From Diatrype stigma (lineage: Eukaryota; Ascomycota; Sordariomycetes; Xylariales; Diatrypaceae), in the NCBI GenBank assembly GCA_022225965.2, contig JAKJXP020000005.1, positions 434,001 through 498,000 on the forward strand: a stretch of 64,000 nt of DNA, written 5' to 3'. The translations under genes were made by a program, and so were the position numbers. The notes under the pieces were generated by a model, which was not told where the DNA came from, made no database searches, and saw only the letters and a list, made by a program, of their open reading frames with translations. This document shows positions 36,601-47,136 of the stretch, piece by piece. Positions within the stretch are counted from its first letter, which is position 1. Every line of letters begins with the position of its first letter.

Positions 36601-37938
36601 TTTTATATAATATCTTTTTATTTTTAGCTATATAACGAAAATGAATTAATAAGTATTTTATTATATACCGAAATAAATTATATAAAATAATTAAATACAA
36701 AAGAATGCCCGGTAATTTTTTATATACAAAAAGTACCGCTATAAAAACGCAAATTTTATAGGAAATCCTTAAATACGATAAATTCTTAATATAATTAAAA
36801 CGGATTTATTACGACTAAGGCCATTTAATTATTAAAATAACGCTTCGTAATGCGCAAAAGTAATTTTAATATTTGGAAATCGTTTTTGCTGCGTAATAAA
36901 TAATCGTTAAATATTCGGCTTGTTAATTAATAAAACAATCGAGCCCTTTATTATTAAACTTATAATTCATATAATTTCCGGTATTTTTAATTAAATAAAT
37001 AATCGATTATACGTTAATAGGTTCGTTTACGATTTTTATAACCGTTAAATACGTTACGGAATAGGTAAAAGCTAACGTTATTTTTTTCGCTTAATTCGGG
37101 AATACGATTTTTATATTTTCCCGTATCGAACGTATTTACGGTATTTTTAAGAAATAAATTAATAATAACGCCGGCGCTTTTAAAAATAAAGCCGCGAATG
37201 CCTGGAATAAAAAATAAGGCTTTATCGTAAAGGTTATTATATCAAAGCGCTTAAAAAGTAATGAAAAAATAAAAAAAATTAATAAAAACTTAAAAAAAAT
37301 TATGCTACGCAAATATTAAGCAAATTTTACGGCCCGTTTGCTGCTCGAATTATTGTAACGAGCGGTAATTATTTATAATCGCATTTTTAAGCCGAACGGC
37401 TATAGTTTATATTTCTTATTATTCGGCATAATTTTCTTTTAAAAACAAACCCTATTGGAATTTTATAAATACTTTTACGAACCGACGGAAAAAAAAAATT
37501 CCAAAACGATAAGTTATTAATAATAAATTACGAAATACCGTTTACGAAGGTTCGTTTTAATAATATAAAGGCGTTTCGTAATAAAATACGAACGTATTTT
37601 TTAAAAAAAAAAGGGCTTATTAAAACGTACGTTTTGGACGATTGGATTTTTTGCGTTCGTTAATGCTAGGAAAAATACGAGCCTTATTATAATAAGCCTT
37701 AGAACGTAATTAATTATTATTTCGATAATACGTATTATTTACGAAGCCACGAAAAAATTTAATTACAAAACAAATATAACGAAACGAACCTATTTCCGGC
37801 CTTTATAAAGAACGGGTATTTCGTACGTAATATGTAATATACGAATAGGCAACTTTTGAAATAAAATCGTTGGCGCTTAATAAAAAGGGAAATTAATAAT
37901 AGTAATTAAAAACGATTATAATAAAAAAAGGGAATAAT
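33601..37938 (+). pseudogene. gag-pol relic of Gypsy copy A
   Basis: Frame-broken but legible in order. A gag zinc knuckle at 34194-34235 reads C-F-N-Y-G-K-stop-G-H with Cys changed to Tyr. A protease region (about 34640-35060) has an open C-terminal frame to 35057. The reverse transcriptase (about 35330-35860) has its catalytic Asp-Asp reading Asn-Asn (near 35697-35715). A connection/RNase H segment (35811-36500) is followed by integrase sequence. The PR-RT-RH-IN order defines Ty3/Gypsy. Nearly all changes are G-to-A or C-to-T as expected from RIP, so it is not functional. Sequence resumes here with TTATTCG after the nested insertion. Confidence 0.85.
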
Positions 37939-38124
37939 TATAAATCCGGGCATTTCTTATAATGCTAAAAATCGGAAAATCGAAATATAGAATTTTAATA
38001 ACTTAAAGCGTATAATTATAATTAGCTTTAATTTAATAATTAATCCGGACCTTCAGTATAATCCTAAGTAAATTGCCAATAGCAGTAATTCCCTAGGGGT
38101 TCGAAGGACCGGGCGCAGAAGCAT
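37939..38124 (+). repeat. 3' LTR of Gypsy copy A
   Basis: Here the outer 3' end is the GC-rich side (CCCTAGGGGTTCGAAGGACC near 38091-38110), the mirror image of the 5' LTR. It ends about 390 bp before the PAM17 start codon. Confidence 0.92.
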
Positions 38125-38514
38125 ACCTTTAAAAAATGACAATAACGATTTCGGTAACCGGTAAAAAGGAAAGTTGACCCACCTGAATCCGCTAACTAAG
38201 GGAAGTGGCCGAGTGGAACCATTGACATCAGCCAAAAAGATGGTCTGTGCGCCTAGTAAGGCTGCAAAGACGATCGATGATTGGCCAGATAGCAAGTGGG
38301 AGGTTTCCGAACTTTTCGTCGAACGTCAGTCATCGAAGCTTCCTCGTAATTGACGTTGATTCGTACCAGGGACCGTCTGAGGCCCAAGCAACAATTCGCT
38401 GCCACCATCCTTTTCACCCCTCCCCCGCCTCTCTTCTTCCGCAGTCCACCAACTGGTTTTGAGAAATCATATCGCTTCGTGCCAGTGCATCAATCGCACG
38501 ATCCATCACCCACG

Positions 38515-39447
38515 ATGTTGACTGCAACCCCCACGAACGTCGCGCGCTTCGGCACCCTGGGCGCACGAGGGCTGCAGCTCCAGAACGCCGCATTCAGCAT
38601 CACGCGCGGGGCCGCCCCCGCCGTCTGCCCATACTCGACCATCGTCGCATCGTCGCTAGCCAGAAGCCAGTGCACGGCAGCTGCAGCAGCAACACCGTCA
38701 TCGAAGCCGATCTCGAAACCCACGCTTAAGACGTCATCCTCTCGAAGGATAGCATCACCAACATCGACCTCACAACCACAACGCCGGTTCACGACCCGCC
38801 GACACGCCTCCACCACAACCACAACCACAACCCCAGCGCCTCCATCGAGCCGAAGCAGCAGCAGCGATGAGCCGTTGCTAGATTGGAACACGTTCTTCCG
38901 GCTGCGCAAGACGCGGCGCCGGTTCCAGCTGGCGGCGAGCGTGGTGACGACGGCGGCGGGCGGCGGCGTGGGCGCTGTGCTGTTGGTCAACCAGGACCTG
39001 GAGTGGCTGCTGGGCGCGATCCCCATGGACCCCATTTTCAGCCTGGGACTGCTGACCCTGGCCTGCTCCGGGCTCGGCTGGCTCGCGGGACCCAGCCTGG
39101 GATCCGCCCTGTTCCACCTCGTCCGCCGCGGCGTCAAGCGGCCCATGGCAGCCAAGGAAGCCGAGTTCTTCGCCCGCATCCGCAAGAACCGCGTCGATCC
39201 GACTACTAGCTCCGTGCAGAATCCTGGTAAGTCTAGTCCAGTCTCAGTCGTCCCGTTCGGCCTTCATCATGTGGCTCTTCTCCCCACCTCCCCCTCCCCC
39301 TTCTCCCTGTAAGTATGATGTTAACAACCGCGTGCTTTGTTCGCAGTGCCCGACTTCTACGGCGAGAAGATCTCCAGTGTGGCGGGCTACAGGCAATGGT
39401 TGAAGGATCAGAGGGCATTCAACAAGAAGCGCACGAGCTTCGTCTAG
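38515..39447 (+). CDS. PAM17: Mitochondrial presequence translocase motor subunit Pam17
   Basis: Two exons, 38515-39226 and 39347-39447, joined across a 120-nt GTAAGT...CGCAG intron, giving 270 residues. The N-terminal ~120 residues are Arg/Ser/Thr/Ala-rich and contain a mitochondrial presequence. Then comes LDWNTFFRLRKTRRRFQ, two predicted membrane spans (around AASVVTTAAGGGVGAVLLV and FSLGLLTLACSGLGWLAG), and the conserved PDFYGEKISSVAGYRQWL tail. Pam17 stabilises the Pam16-Pam18 module of the TIM23 import motor in the inner membrane. Only the second exon's end completes the family signature, which confirms the intron. The 3' LTR of Gypsy copy A ends about 390 bp upstream, so the promoter is compact. 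It converges on UBA4. Confidence 0.93.
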
Positions 39448-39808
39448 TGGTAGGAGGTTAATCGGGCGGCTTGTAATCAGTGCTGAACTGGGTAGACTAT
39501 CTCAAGGCAGTACCAGTTGTTTTGAGTTGCTACAAACCTAGGTTCAGGGTTTCCTTTTTTCGTTGTCAAGGGACGGTTTGACGGGGTGGTTCTTGTCTTG
39601 TTTTTAACACTACGAACAAACAAAAACAACATGATAGATAACACCCCGGAGCTGGCGTTAAGGCCTCTTCCCCACCTTGTATGTATCAACAGTGGTAGGA
39701 ACTTGTGTGCTACTGATGACAGACTTTTGAAGAAAGAAGGAATGCAGACCACTCTTATTAGGTTCATATTTTGCTTTCCTAAATTGGTTGAGATTGTCAC
39801 ATGATTGG
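39448..39808. other. Convergent 3' intergenic region
   Basis: 360 bp between the stop codons of PAM17 and UBA4. It contains only the two 3' UTRs. Short frames here have no coding support. Confidence 0.6.
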
Positions 39809-41494
39809 CTACGTGAAGGGTATCGTGTGATCGACCTCTTGCTTCCATGCTCTCATTCCGCCCTTGATGTCGCCGATGAAGCGAGCGCCGTCCCGGTCCA
39901 GGCCCATCTCCTTCAGCTTCCGCGTCACCAACTGCGAGTCATTGCCAACCCGGCAGACCACATAGATCGGGGCATCCGGAGCCAGGGACTCCGGCATCCA
40001 GTCCGGACGTTGCGCTGGCTCTCCTTCCCCTTTACTAGCGTGGGCGCCGGGGTCCACAGGGTTATTATGATGATTATTCTGCACTTGGACTTGGAACTTA
40101 GAAAAGGGCACGTTGACCGAGCCGGGGATGCTCGCAACATTATAGTGCTCCTTCTCGCGGACATCTAGCAGCAAGTGCTGCTTCTGTCGCTGCTGCTCCT
40201 GTTCTTCCGGGCTCGCAGCCGTCCCCGTCACAACCCCCGCGGCTCGTCGTGCCTTATCGTACTCCATGGGAGACACGCGTTCCTCAGGCCGCAGCACGCC
40301 GACAGGGGCGCTGACGCCGCAGAAGTGCGCGTAATCGAGAGACCCGGAGCTCAGCTTCTCCAGCGTCAGGGTCGACCGCGGCGAGCAGGCGAAGCAGTCG
40401 GGTCTGCGGCCCCGCATGCGGACGGTCCGGAACGTCGGGGGCGTCGAGTGGGCCGAGAACAGCAGGAGGCTTGGCGACGGCGGCGGTTGCGGTTGCGATT
40501 GCGGTGGAGATGGTGAAGCGACGATCAGCTTGATCGCCTCGAGCGCCTGCAGCACCCCCATGACGCCCACCACGGGCCCCAGGATCCCGCCCTCCCCGCA
40601 GCTCAGCACGGACGAGGCGGGCGGCGGGCGCGGAAACACGCATCGGTAGCAGGGCCCTCCTTCTCTGTCCCTTTCGCCTTCTTCCTCTTCCCCACCACCG
40701 CTCCCACCGTCACCACCGCCGCGCCGTCGGTTCCTAGAAGGCGGGTAGTTCAGCACGATGAGCTGGCCATCCGTCCTCAGCGCCGACGCCGACACGAGCG
40801 GCTTGCCCAGCAGCACGCAGGCGTCCGACACGAGGTAGCGCGACGCCGGCCTGTCCGTGCAATCAAGCACGACGTCGTACGGCGCCACGACGCGCGCCGC
40901 GTTGCCCGCGCCCAGGTGCTCGGCGTAGCTCGCGTAGCGCACGAGCGGGTTCAGGGCCCGGCAGCGCGCCGCCAGGCTCTCTGCCTTCTTCACCCCCGCG
41001 CTGCTGCTGCTGGTGCTGTGCCCCACCTGCCGGTGCAGGTTCGACACCTCCACCGTGTCGCCGTCGACGATGCCCAGAGTCCCGACCCCCGCCCCCGCCA
41101 GGTACAGCGCCGCGGGGCACCCGAGCCCGCCCGCCCCCACGATCAGCACCGACGAGGCGCGCAGGCGCAGCTGTGCTGGTGTGCCGAAGCCCGGAAGGAT
41201 CAGCTGGCGCGCGTAGCGCTCGTATTCCTCTTCGGAGAGGGGCCAGGTCCAGGGTTTGGCTTCTGGTGGTGGTGGTGATGTTGTTCCGTTACTGTTTGGC
41301 TGCTGAGAAAGGTCATGTGGTTCGATGCAGGTGGTAGTGACCTCAGCAGTAGTGGAAGTGGTGGTGGTGGTAGTGGTAGTAGTACCTGGGTCCGCTTCAA
41401 GATCCCGCAGCTGCCGGCGCAGACCCTCGAGTTCTTTCTCGGCTCGGGAGATCTGCTGCCGTAGCTCGTCTGCTTTGCGCGTCGCCGCATCCAT
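39809..41494 (-). CDS. UBA4: Adenylyltransferase and sulfurtransferase Uba4/MOCS3
   Basis: An intronless gene of 561 residues with an ATG at 41492-41494. It opens with a coiled-coil-like leader. The E1-type domain begins at SEEEYERYARQLILPGFG, with the nucleotide loop GAGGLGCPA (about 120-128), the DGDTVEVSNLHRQ segment, two zinc-binding Cys pairs (CYRC, 282/285, and CFAC, 367/370) and the catalytic Cys299 in SCGEGG. A C-terminal rhodanese domain (about 438-561) carries the active Cys514 in VVCRVGNDSQ. The protein adenylates and thiocarboxylates Urm1 for tRNA wobble-uridine thiolation and urmylation, and in moulds (CnxF) also the small molybdopterin-synthase subunit. Gly/Glu- and Pro/Gln-rich loops explain a length above the usual ~450-480. 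It is divergent from SLX9. Confidence 0.95.
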   Translation of the reverse strand: MDAATRKADELRQQISRAEKELEGLRRQLRDLEADPGTTTTTTTTTSTTAEVTTTCIEPHDLSQQPNSNGTTSPPPPEAKPWTWPLSEEEYERYARQLILPGFGTPAQLRLRASSVLIVGAGGLGCPAALYLAGAGVGTLGIVDGDTVEVSNLHRQVGHSTSSSSAGVKKAESLAARCRALNPLVRYASYAEHLGAGNAARVVAPYDVVLDCTDRPASRYLVSDACVLLGKPLVSASALRTDGQLIVLNYPPSRNRRRGGGDGGSGGGEEEEGERDREGGPCYRCVFPRPPPASSVLSCGEGGILGPVVGVMGVLQALEAIKLIVASPSPPQSQPQPPPSPSLLLFSAHSTPPTFRTVRMRGRRPDCFACSPRSTLTLEKLSSGSLDYAHFCGVSAPVGVLRPEERVSPMEYDKARRAAGVVTGTAASPEEQEQQRQKQHLLLDVREKEHYNVASIPGSVNVPFSKFQVQVQNNHHNNPVDPGAHASKGEGEPAQRPDWMPESLAPDAPIYVVCRVGNDSQLVTRKLKEMGLDRDGARFIGDIKGGMRAWKQEVDHTIPFT

Positions 41495-41814
41495 CTTTCC
41501 TACGACGCAGACTTATAGTTGTCTAGGTATGTACCTCCAAGGTGTGAAATAGGGTCCATAGGTTACAAACCTATAGATGGATCATGGATGAATCGTGTGA
41601 ATAATATTTCTATTCCGCCTATCGGTGTAGTGGGGTCCTGTCAAATGCACTTACCCCCTAGCAGCACCCCACCACCATTACCACCCCTGGCTGGTCCACT
41701 AAAGTTTGTGCTACCGCTGTCTCCAAAGTTTAATTGATTTGCATCATCCAGACCACCTGCAGTAATTCCTGTGAATACTTTCCTTCCGTTGACAACTCTC
41801 CCGTACAGATCAAA
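41495..41814. promoter_or_regulatory. Divergent UBA4-SLX9 promoter
   Basis: 320 bp between the two start codons, so both core promoters must lie here. No clear TATA box or known operator is seen. A small plus-strand frame inside (41519-41737) is not supported. Confidence 0.6.
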
Positions 41815-42566
41815 ATGGTAAGTTCCCCCCCAGTCTCTCACCGCGAACACCTTTATAGAGAGCCAGCAAAACTGACATAAGGTAAACCCAGGCCCCAACA
41901 GCGCCCACAAAGCGGCGCACCCTGCGCGAAAAGCTCGCCGCCGCACGAGCCTCCGGCCCCTATGAGCCGCGCAAAGCGCCGCGCCCCGACGCCGTCGCAC
42001 CAGTATCCGACGGGTTCAGCAACACCAAGAAGGACAAGCGGCAGATCAAGCATGCGTCGTTCGTGTCGCGGATTGAGAAGGTTCCCAGCAAACCTCTGAA
42101 ACGGCGGCGACCGGGAAAGAAGCTCAAGACGACCCTCGAGGGGCTTGCTGATGCGCTCCCCGATCTGCAGGATGAGACGGATATCGAGAGGGCCCTCAGC
42201 CAGCAGCTGCGCGAGGGCAAGGTCCGCCACAAGAGCTTGCGGTCCCGTCCGGGCGCGCTGAAGCGCAAGGAGAAGGTCATCAAAGGCGAGGTGGAGAGGT
42301 TCGGCGTTAGTCTGGCGAGGCTAAATACTATTGGTACGGCTGCTACTGCTACGGAGGGCGGTGGTGCAGTGACGGAGGCGGGAGCGGAGACACAGAGTGC
42401 GATGCAGGTAGAGAATGAGAACGCTGAGGCGCAGACAACAACATCACAACAACAGCAACAAAGTTCCGGCTCGACAGCAAACCGGTGGGCTGCGCTAAGG
42501 GGTTTCATTTCCGCCACGATGGAGCAGAACCCGGCGTTCATTGGCAAACAGCAGGATGAGATGTGA
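41815..42566 (+). CDS. SLX9: Ribosome biogenesis protein Slx9
   Basis: The first coding exon is the ATG alone (41815-41817). It is followed at once by GTAAGT; the intron ends CCCAG at 41891 after an ACTGAC branch site (near 41875). Exon 2 (41892-42566) continues APTAPTKRRTLREKL. The result is 225 residues with the Slx9 signature FSNTKKDKRQIKHASFVSRI and a basic KRRRPGKKLKTTLEGLADALPD segment, an Ala/Gln-rich low-complexity part and the conserved end RWAALRGFISATMEQNPAF. Slx9 binds pre-40S particles and assists ITS1 processing and small-subunit export. Without the tiny exon no ATG exists for the conserved N-terminus, so the split start codon is well supported. Nuclear/nucleolar, basic. Confidence 0.9.
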
Positions 42567-42911
42567 ACGTACGATACTTAAACATCATCGCAGTATAGCT
42601 ACGGAAGTATAATTCTATTATGAAGTCTATTGAACGTCGTTGAGGGGTATTCCTATCAGGTAGGCAAAATCGCTAGTCTATTCCAAGTCCTCTGATTATG
42701 CTAAACAATGAGTAGCCAGGGAAAGCACGTCAAGATATATATATAGTTTGCACGCTCTTCAATGCCCCATTCCGAGGAACCTATTCTTCGGGGGTTTCTT
42801 TGACGGCGTGTTCAGGCTCCGCCCGGATACAATGCCTGCGCCAAGCATGGATAAACCGGTCATGCCGCAATACTAGGAACTAGTAGTCAGTAACATCGTC
42901 TCTGAAGGGGT
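42567..42911. other. Convergent 3' intergenic region
   Basis: 345 bp between the ends of SLX9 and the F-box gene. Nothing but UTR-like sequence. Confidence 0.5.
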
Positions 42912-44486
42912 TTAGAGGGAATTTCTTTTCTCCATGAAAGGGATAACACCTACGTTGAATGAACCTATGAGAGTGAATGGCAGCAGGGGGCAGCTGCGCT
43001 GAACAGACAAGTATTGAACATCTTCATGATCCATTACCGGCGTCCTGATCCAGTCCGTCTCCCTGCTTGTCCGCGTGCTCATGCTGCTGAAGACGAACTT
43101 GATGCCGACGATTGGGCTCGTGATTGCGCCGCCGGTGGAATGCTCGACAGACAGGACCCTGATGCCCCGGAGGTCTTCGTGCTCGGACACCGGGAAGACT
43201 GTCTCGAACGCGAAGGAAGTGTAACCGATTTCATCGCTGGTCCACACCTCCGAGGCCGGGTCTGCCTGTCTGAGCAGCCGGATCCCCGAGATAAACACAT
43301 GGCGCCCAAGACGCGTTAGTGTGATGCCGATGCCGCGAAGCCGGTACCCGCGGGTTACCCAGGGCGAACGGCGCATGATCGCGCGGCGCTTCTCGTTGTC
43401 GTCGTAAGACCTGCTGCGGCGTGGGAGGTAAGGGTTGTCGTAACGGGGAGGCTGGGGTCTCACCAGATCGATACACCGCATCTCGCGTCGGCGGTCCCGC
43501 CACTCTGCTTCGAGGTCCGCCTTCATGGATTCCTAATCCGTCAGGCTATCGACCGGGAGGCCCAGCGGGGTCCTGCAGAGGAGGTTGCTCACGTTATCCA
43601 GACCGTTCCACACTAGTAACCTCTCGGCGGCCCGCGCCCCCCTCCACCTCCGGCCAATCCGACAGGGACTGCCCCAGCGTTGCGGCCGGGAAAGCGGGGC
43701 CATGGCGAAGCAGAGGTCGCGAAAGTCCGTGTGCGGGCTTATCCACTCCGGGGCGGCGTAGGGATAGTCCCTCAGGAAATGTGTCGTCCAATACGAATTT
43801 GGGAGCTGCTCTAGCGTCGAGACGACCGCGATAGACCTGGAGGCGAGGCGCAAGTTGGGGAGGTCGGTGAAGGCTACGTGCGGGAGTATGCATAGTAGCA
43901 GCTCACGCGGGAGCCGAGAGAAGAAGTCTTGACCGCGAGGTATATTCGAGCGCTGTGAGCGGCGTGGTCGTACGGTTGTCTTCGTTCTCGCTGCTACCTG
44001 GCGCTGGGTTGGCGGCGTTCTTGTATTAGAGACATGGCATCGGCTGGTGATTTCCAACAGGGCTTCGCCCAGTTTTACTCGGTCTAGTCTGGCCCCTGAG
44101 TATATATCGGAAGTGTGCTTGTACCTTCGCGGCTCTGGCCGATGTTCCAGAGACCGAATGCATTCCTCTTGTGTATCCACTATTGAACTCACGGGTACGA
44201 GCTCATAGGGATAGTTCCATTCGGAATTTAGATCGGCTAAGATCCGAGCTAGGCCGGTAGAAAGGGCGATCTCCCCGGTCCCGTCCACAGTCCCGAAGCG
44301 TGTCGTGACGATCTCCCAGCAGGCGCCGTGGAGCAGAAAGGCCCACTCTTTCATAAGCGGATCCCATCCGACTTCGACCAGCTCTAGCCAAGCCCGTCGT
44401 CCCGGGCCAGCAGCAGCGCTATCGTAAGCCCCGTGCTCCTCCCTGTCTCGTTCATACGCTACCAGGATGGGTTCGTGTGGATTCAT
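42912..44486 (-). CDS. F-box protein with C-terminal DUF-type domain
   Basis: Starts at the ATG at 44484-44486. The N-terminal region has the HGACWEIV-type motif frequent in fungal F-box proteins, and the F-box is FFSRLPRELLLCILPHVAFT (about residues 188-207). At 43533-43592 lies a 60-nt intron (GTGAGC donor, CTGAC branch, TAG acceptor) whose last triplet would read as an in-frame stop. Removing it joins ...WNGLDN to ESMKADLEAEWRDR and gives 504 residues. The second part (RGIGITLTRLGRHVFISGIRLL and a VGIKFVFSS segment) resembles the DUF7600-like domain that follows F-boxes in this group. Expected role: substrate receptor in an SCF ubiquitin ligase; substrate unknown. If the intron is not spliced, a 317-residue form results. 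Confidence 0.78.
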
Positions 44487-47136
44487 GTAAAGGAGGGCGT
44501 CGACGCGGCCAAGGGTCGTCGTCTTCTCGGGCCCCGGCTTATAGGTTACTACGGCAGTCAGTTGAATGGAGCAGAAAATGCGGGAATCGGAAAGAACGGG
44601 GTGGGTTTCGAGGTCTTAGTTCGGGGCGGGGGGTTTTTCACTCACACACTCGCATCGGTAACCACCCTGACTTCCCCGTATACCAGTTAGGGGTACTATC
44701 AGATACAGGGTCGAAGTGCAGCACCTTCGCGCATAGCGGGCAGTCGAGTTCGGTTCGTTCCACCGATTCCCAACCCACCGATTCCCAATCCATCGTTGCT
44801 AGGTCTATATCCTTTTACGGAGAAACCGGTGGTGCTATCTTCCAGGGACAAGACAGAGAACCGGTGTTCAGTATTCAGATCAGGTTTGGGTACTGAGACT
44901 TCAATGTCGAGATCGGGGATCTGGGGCTTTGTTCTGCACTTGGTTCTGGTGCTGGATGGAGTCTACTGGAAAACTATTCGATGGGAGACTATGGTCTATG
45001 TCTATGCATTTATAGGCGAGGAAGTGAGCTCCCTTTGATTGCCTCATCCTAGCCACCTGGATCCTCAGGGGGCCTTCATCGTCTGGTTCGAAAAGGCAAG
45101 GCATCTATCTGAATTAATGCCTGGGCGGTAGTCATGATGCCCAGGCGACCCAGGCGACGAGGCAACGAGATGAGTGCGATACTAAGATGGCGTATATACA
45201 TGTATGGCATAGGTATAGATATATGTATATATAATTCCCCTTCAACCGCCGGGTAGAATCTGGAGGATGAATCCCTATAAACCAGAATAAACCATATTAC
45301 CTATGCTATGGAAAAGGAATAGGTAGCTTCTGCAACACGTCCCGCACCTGCAGGCTGCAGCTATCTGAAATTTCGAGTTTGAATTAAATTGGAATTCCGG
45401 TCATCTGGAAGTAACTTCGAGTACTTATCTAATCAATCATCTCAAGATTCCTCCTAGGTACTTCAGATTACTACACGATGTTACCTACTAGCAGCCCTAC
45501 AGTATGCACACTTATACATCCTTCTTTATATCCCTACAACCGATGGCAAGGTTATATGGGTATCAAGTGCAAAGTGTAAAGCCTTAACTGAATCCTGCAC
45601 ACAAATCTTGCCTATATTCCGGCGATAGTAAACAGGAGACATAGTAGGTAGTACGGTGGTTATACATCTCGGCGTCGGAACTTCCAGTGTTGAGATCTAC
45701 CTCGGTAGCTACCCGCCTCCCTAATCGGGCAATTCGCTTTGCCAAGCTTTCTCGCGGACAACCTTGATTTGTGGGGTGACGTGGTGTGCCAGGGTGCAGG
45801 CGTAGCGGGCGACCCGCGATCCGCCACGCTGGACCCTTGCAACATCTGTTGGGTGACTGGCCCCATCGATTACAGTTTCGTATGCACTCAGCCTCGCTGG
45901 GATTCGTCATTCTGTCTTCTACCTTGCTGCCAACGTGACTATAGATTGTGTCGAGGTCGTGTCTAGATCGAATAGATCAGTGCGTTTTGCCAATCCCGAA
46001 CCGACAACGTTATAGGCGTTCCTGGGCAGGCCTCTCTCCCTTCCTCTATCCCCCGCCACATACAAGTATCAACTAGTAACTATTTGCCTATCCATGATGT
46101 ATGCGGATATATGGTCCCCTGACATGACATCAATACCTACCTAGGTATGTAGGTATGCCACTGCACAAGATAGCAGATGGAGGACCAGATGACAGATGGA
46201 TGCCTATTACACAGTGGAATACTCCCATGGCATGTGACACCTGTATGATGGCCTGTAGGGCAGGAGATGCTGTAGGCAGTAGTACTTCGTACGAATGCTT
46301 CGTACATACATACACACATACATGCACACAGCCAGCACACAGGGCCAAGCCGTTAATTAGAGCTAAAGCGCCAGGCTCCCCACCTTCCAATAACTACCGC
46401 GTCGCCCTCTTCTCCAGCTCCACTTGGCCCACTCCCCGTGATCTTCCATCCATCATACAAGAGTAGAAAAAGCTTTGTCCAACCCTCCACTCCAACTTCC
46501 TTGCCGCTGCTCGCTGCTGGCTGCTAGTTCGGAAGTTAGCTGCTGCTCCGTACCGTGAATCATTAACCAACCTCATCGACCAAAAAGTCGATTTTTCTCA
46601 CTCCATCCCCTACAACATACTTCCTCTATCTAGAGGGAGCTTAGCCCCTCCTACCCATACGATACTCTCCCATTCCTGCGTGCACGTCTTCTTCACCCTT
46701 GGATTCGGGTCTTACCTTGCCGTACCTATGGGAGAAGTCATTAGATAGTTGCTAGCTCTCGGTAATTGGTCTTACCAAGTATTGTCTTGGATTTCCGTCA
46801 TCGCTGTCATTCCTACATACAACGGCCATCGCGAACCCCCTCCACTTGGATAGATACTGTTCTTTTTCTCTTATCTGCCATCCCTATCTTTGCGTTTCGC
46901 ATTGTCCGTCAAGATTATTACCCTCTCTACCAGCCTAGGCCTAAGCACATCGCAGTCCTAAACAAACGACCGAGAGAACAAACAACAACAACAGCAGCAG
47001 CAGCGGCTCGATCTTGCGGATCGCAACAGCAACGAAGCAATCAATTGACCTCGCCACAACACATGCGATTGTAGACTGCCTGCACCCGTCTGCTTCGACG
47101 AACGGCACTCCCGCTCGTCCCACGCCCACGTTTTTC
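44487..47136. other. Long intergenic region, no gene recognised
   Basis: 2.65 kb between the divergent F-box and deneddylase genes. Scattered short frames lack motifs. The part near 46140-46330 has ACCTAGGTATGTAGGTA-like palindromic words and CACATACA runs, and 46981-47005 is (ACA)n(GCA)n. The distal part is pyrimidine-rich and likely carries the promoter and leader of the next gene. A small unrecognised gene cannot be excluded. Confidence 0.5.

Larger units (their letters stand above)
12285..38124 (+). mobile_element. Outer Ty3/Gypsy LTR retrotransposon (copy A), interrupted by a 20.3-kb nested insertion
   Basis: Direct 186-bp repeats at 12285-12470 and 37939-38124 start TGTGGATCC or its mutated form and end GCA plus one base. 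The 5-bp word ACCTT precedes the left repeat (12280-12284) and follows the right one (38125-38129), so this is a complete insertion with a target-site duplication. Without the nested part (13308-33600) it measures about 5.5 kb and aligns along its whole length with copy B (49007-54548). The interior is RIP-mutated with many stops. A polypurine tract, AAAAAAAGGGA, lies just before the right LTR (37923-37933). Confidence 0.92.

Noticed and set aside
12285..38124. Mitochondrial or plasmid origin for the 26-kb AT-rich block
   Set aside because: Paired LTRs with target duplications, Gypsy and Helitron motifs and RIP-type dinucleotide bias identify nuclear transposons; no organellar genes are present.
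39788..40168. 126-codon plus-strand frame over the UBA4 3' end
   Set aside because: It lies antisense to the conserved rhodanese domain, which has clear catalytic motifs on the other strand.
43533..43535. In-frame TAG splitting the F-box gene as a simple nonsense mutation or two separate genes
   Set aside because: A well-formed 60-nt intron ending in this TAG removes it without changing frame, so splicing is the simpler reading; it is kept as an alternative in the findings.
45060..45110. GGTTCGAAA-type T-loop words suggesting a tRNA gene
   Set aside because: No acceptor or anticodon stem can be paired around it; the same holds for a similar word near 9640.
46140..46340. Direct and palindromic short words (CCTAGGTATGTAGGTA, CACATACA) as a CRISPR-like or regulatory array
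   Set aside because: Irregular simple-sequence DNA without constant repeat and spacer lengths; CRISPR arrays do not occur in fungal nuclear genomes.
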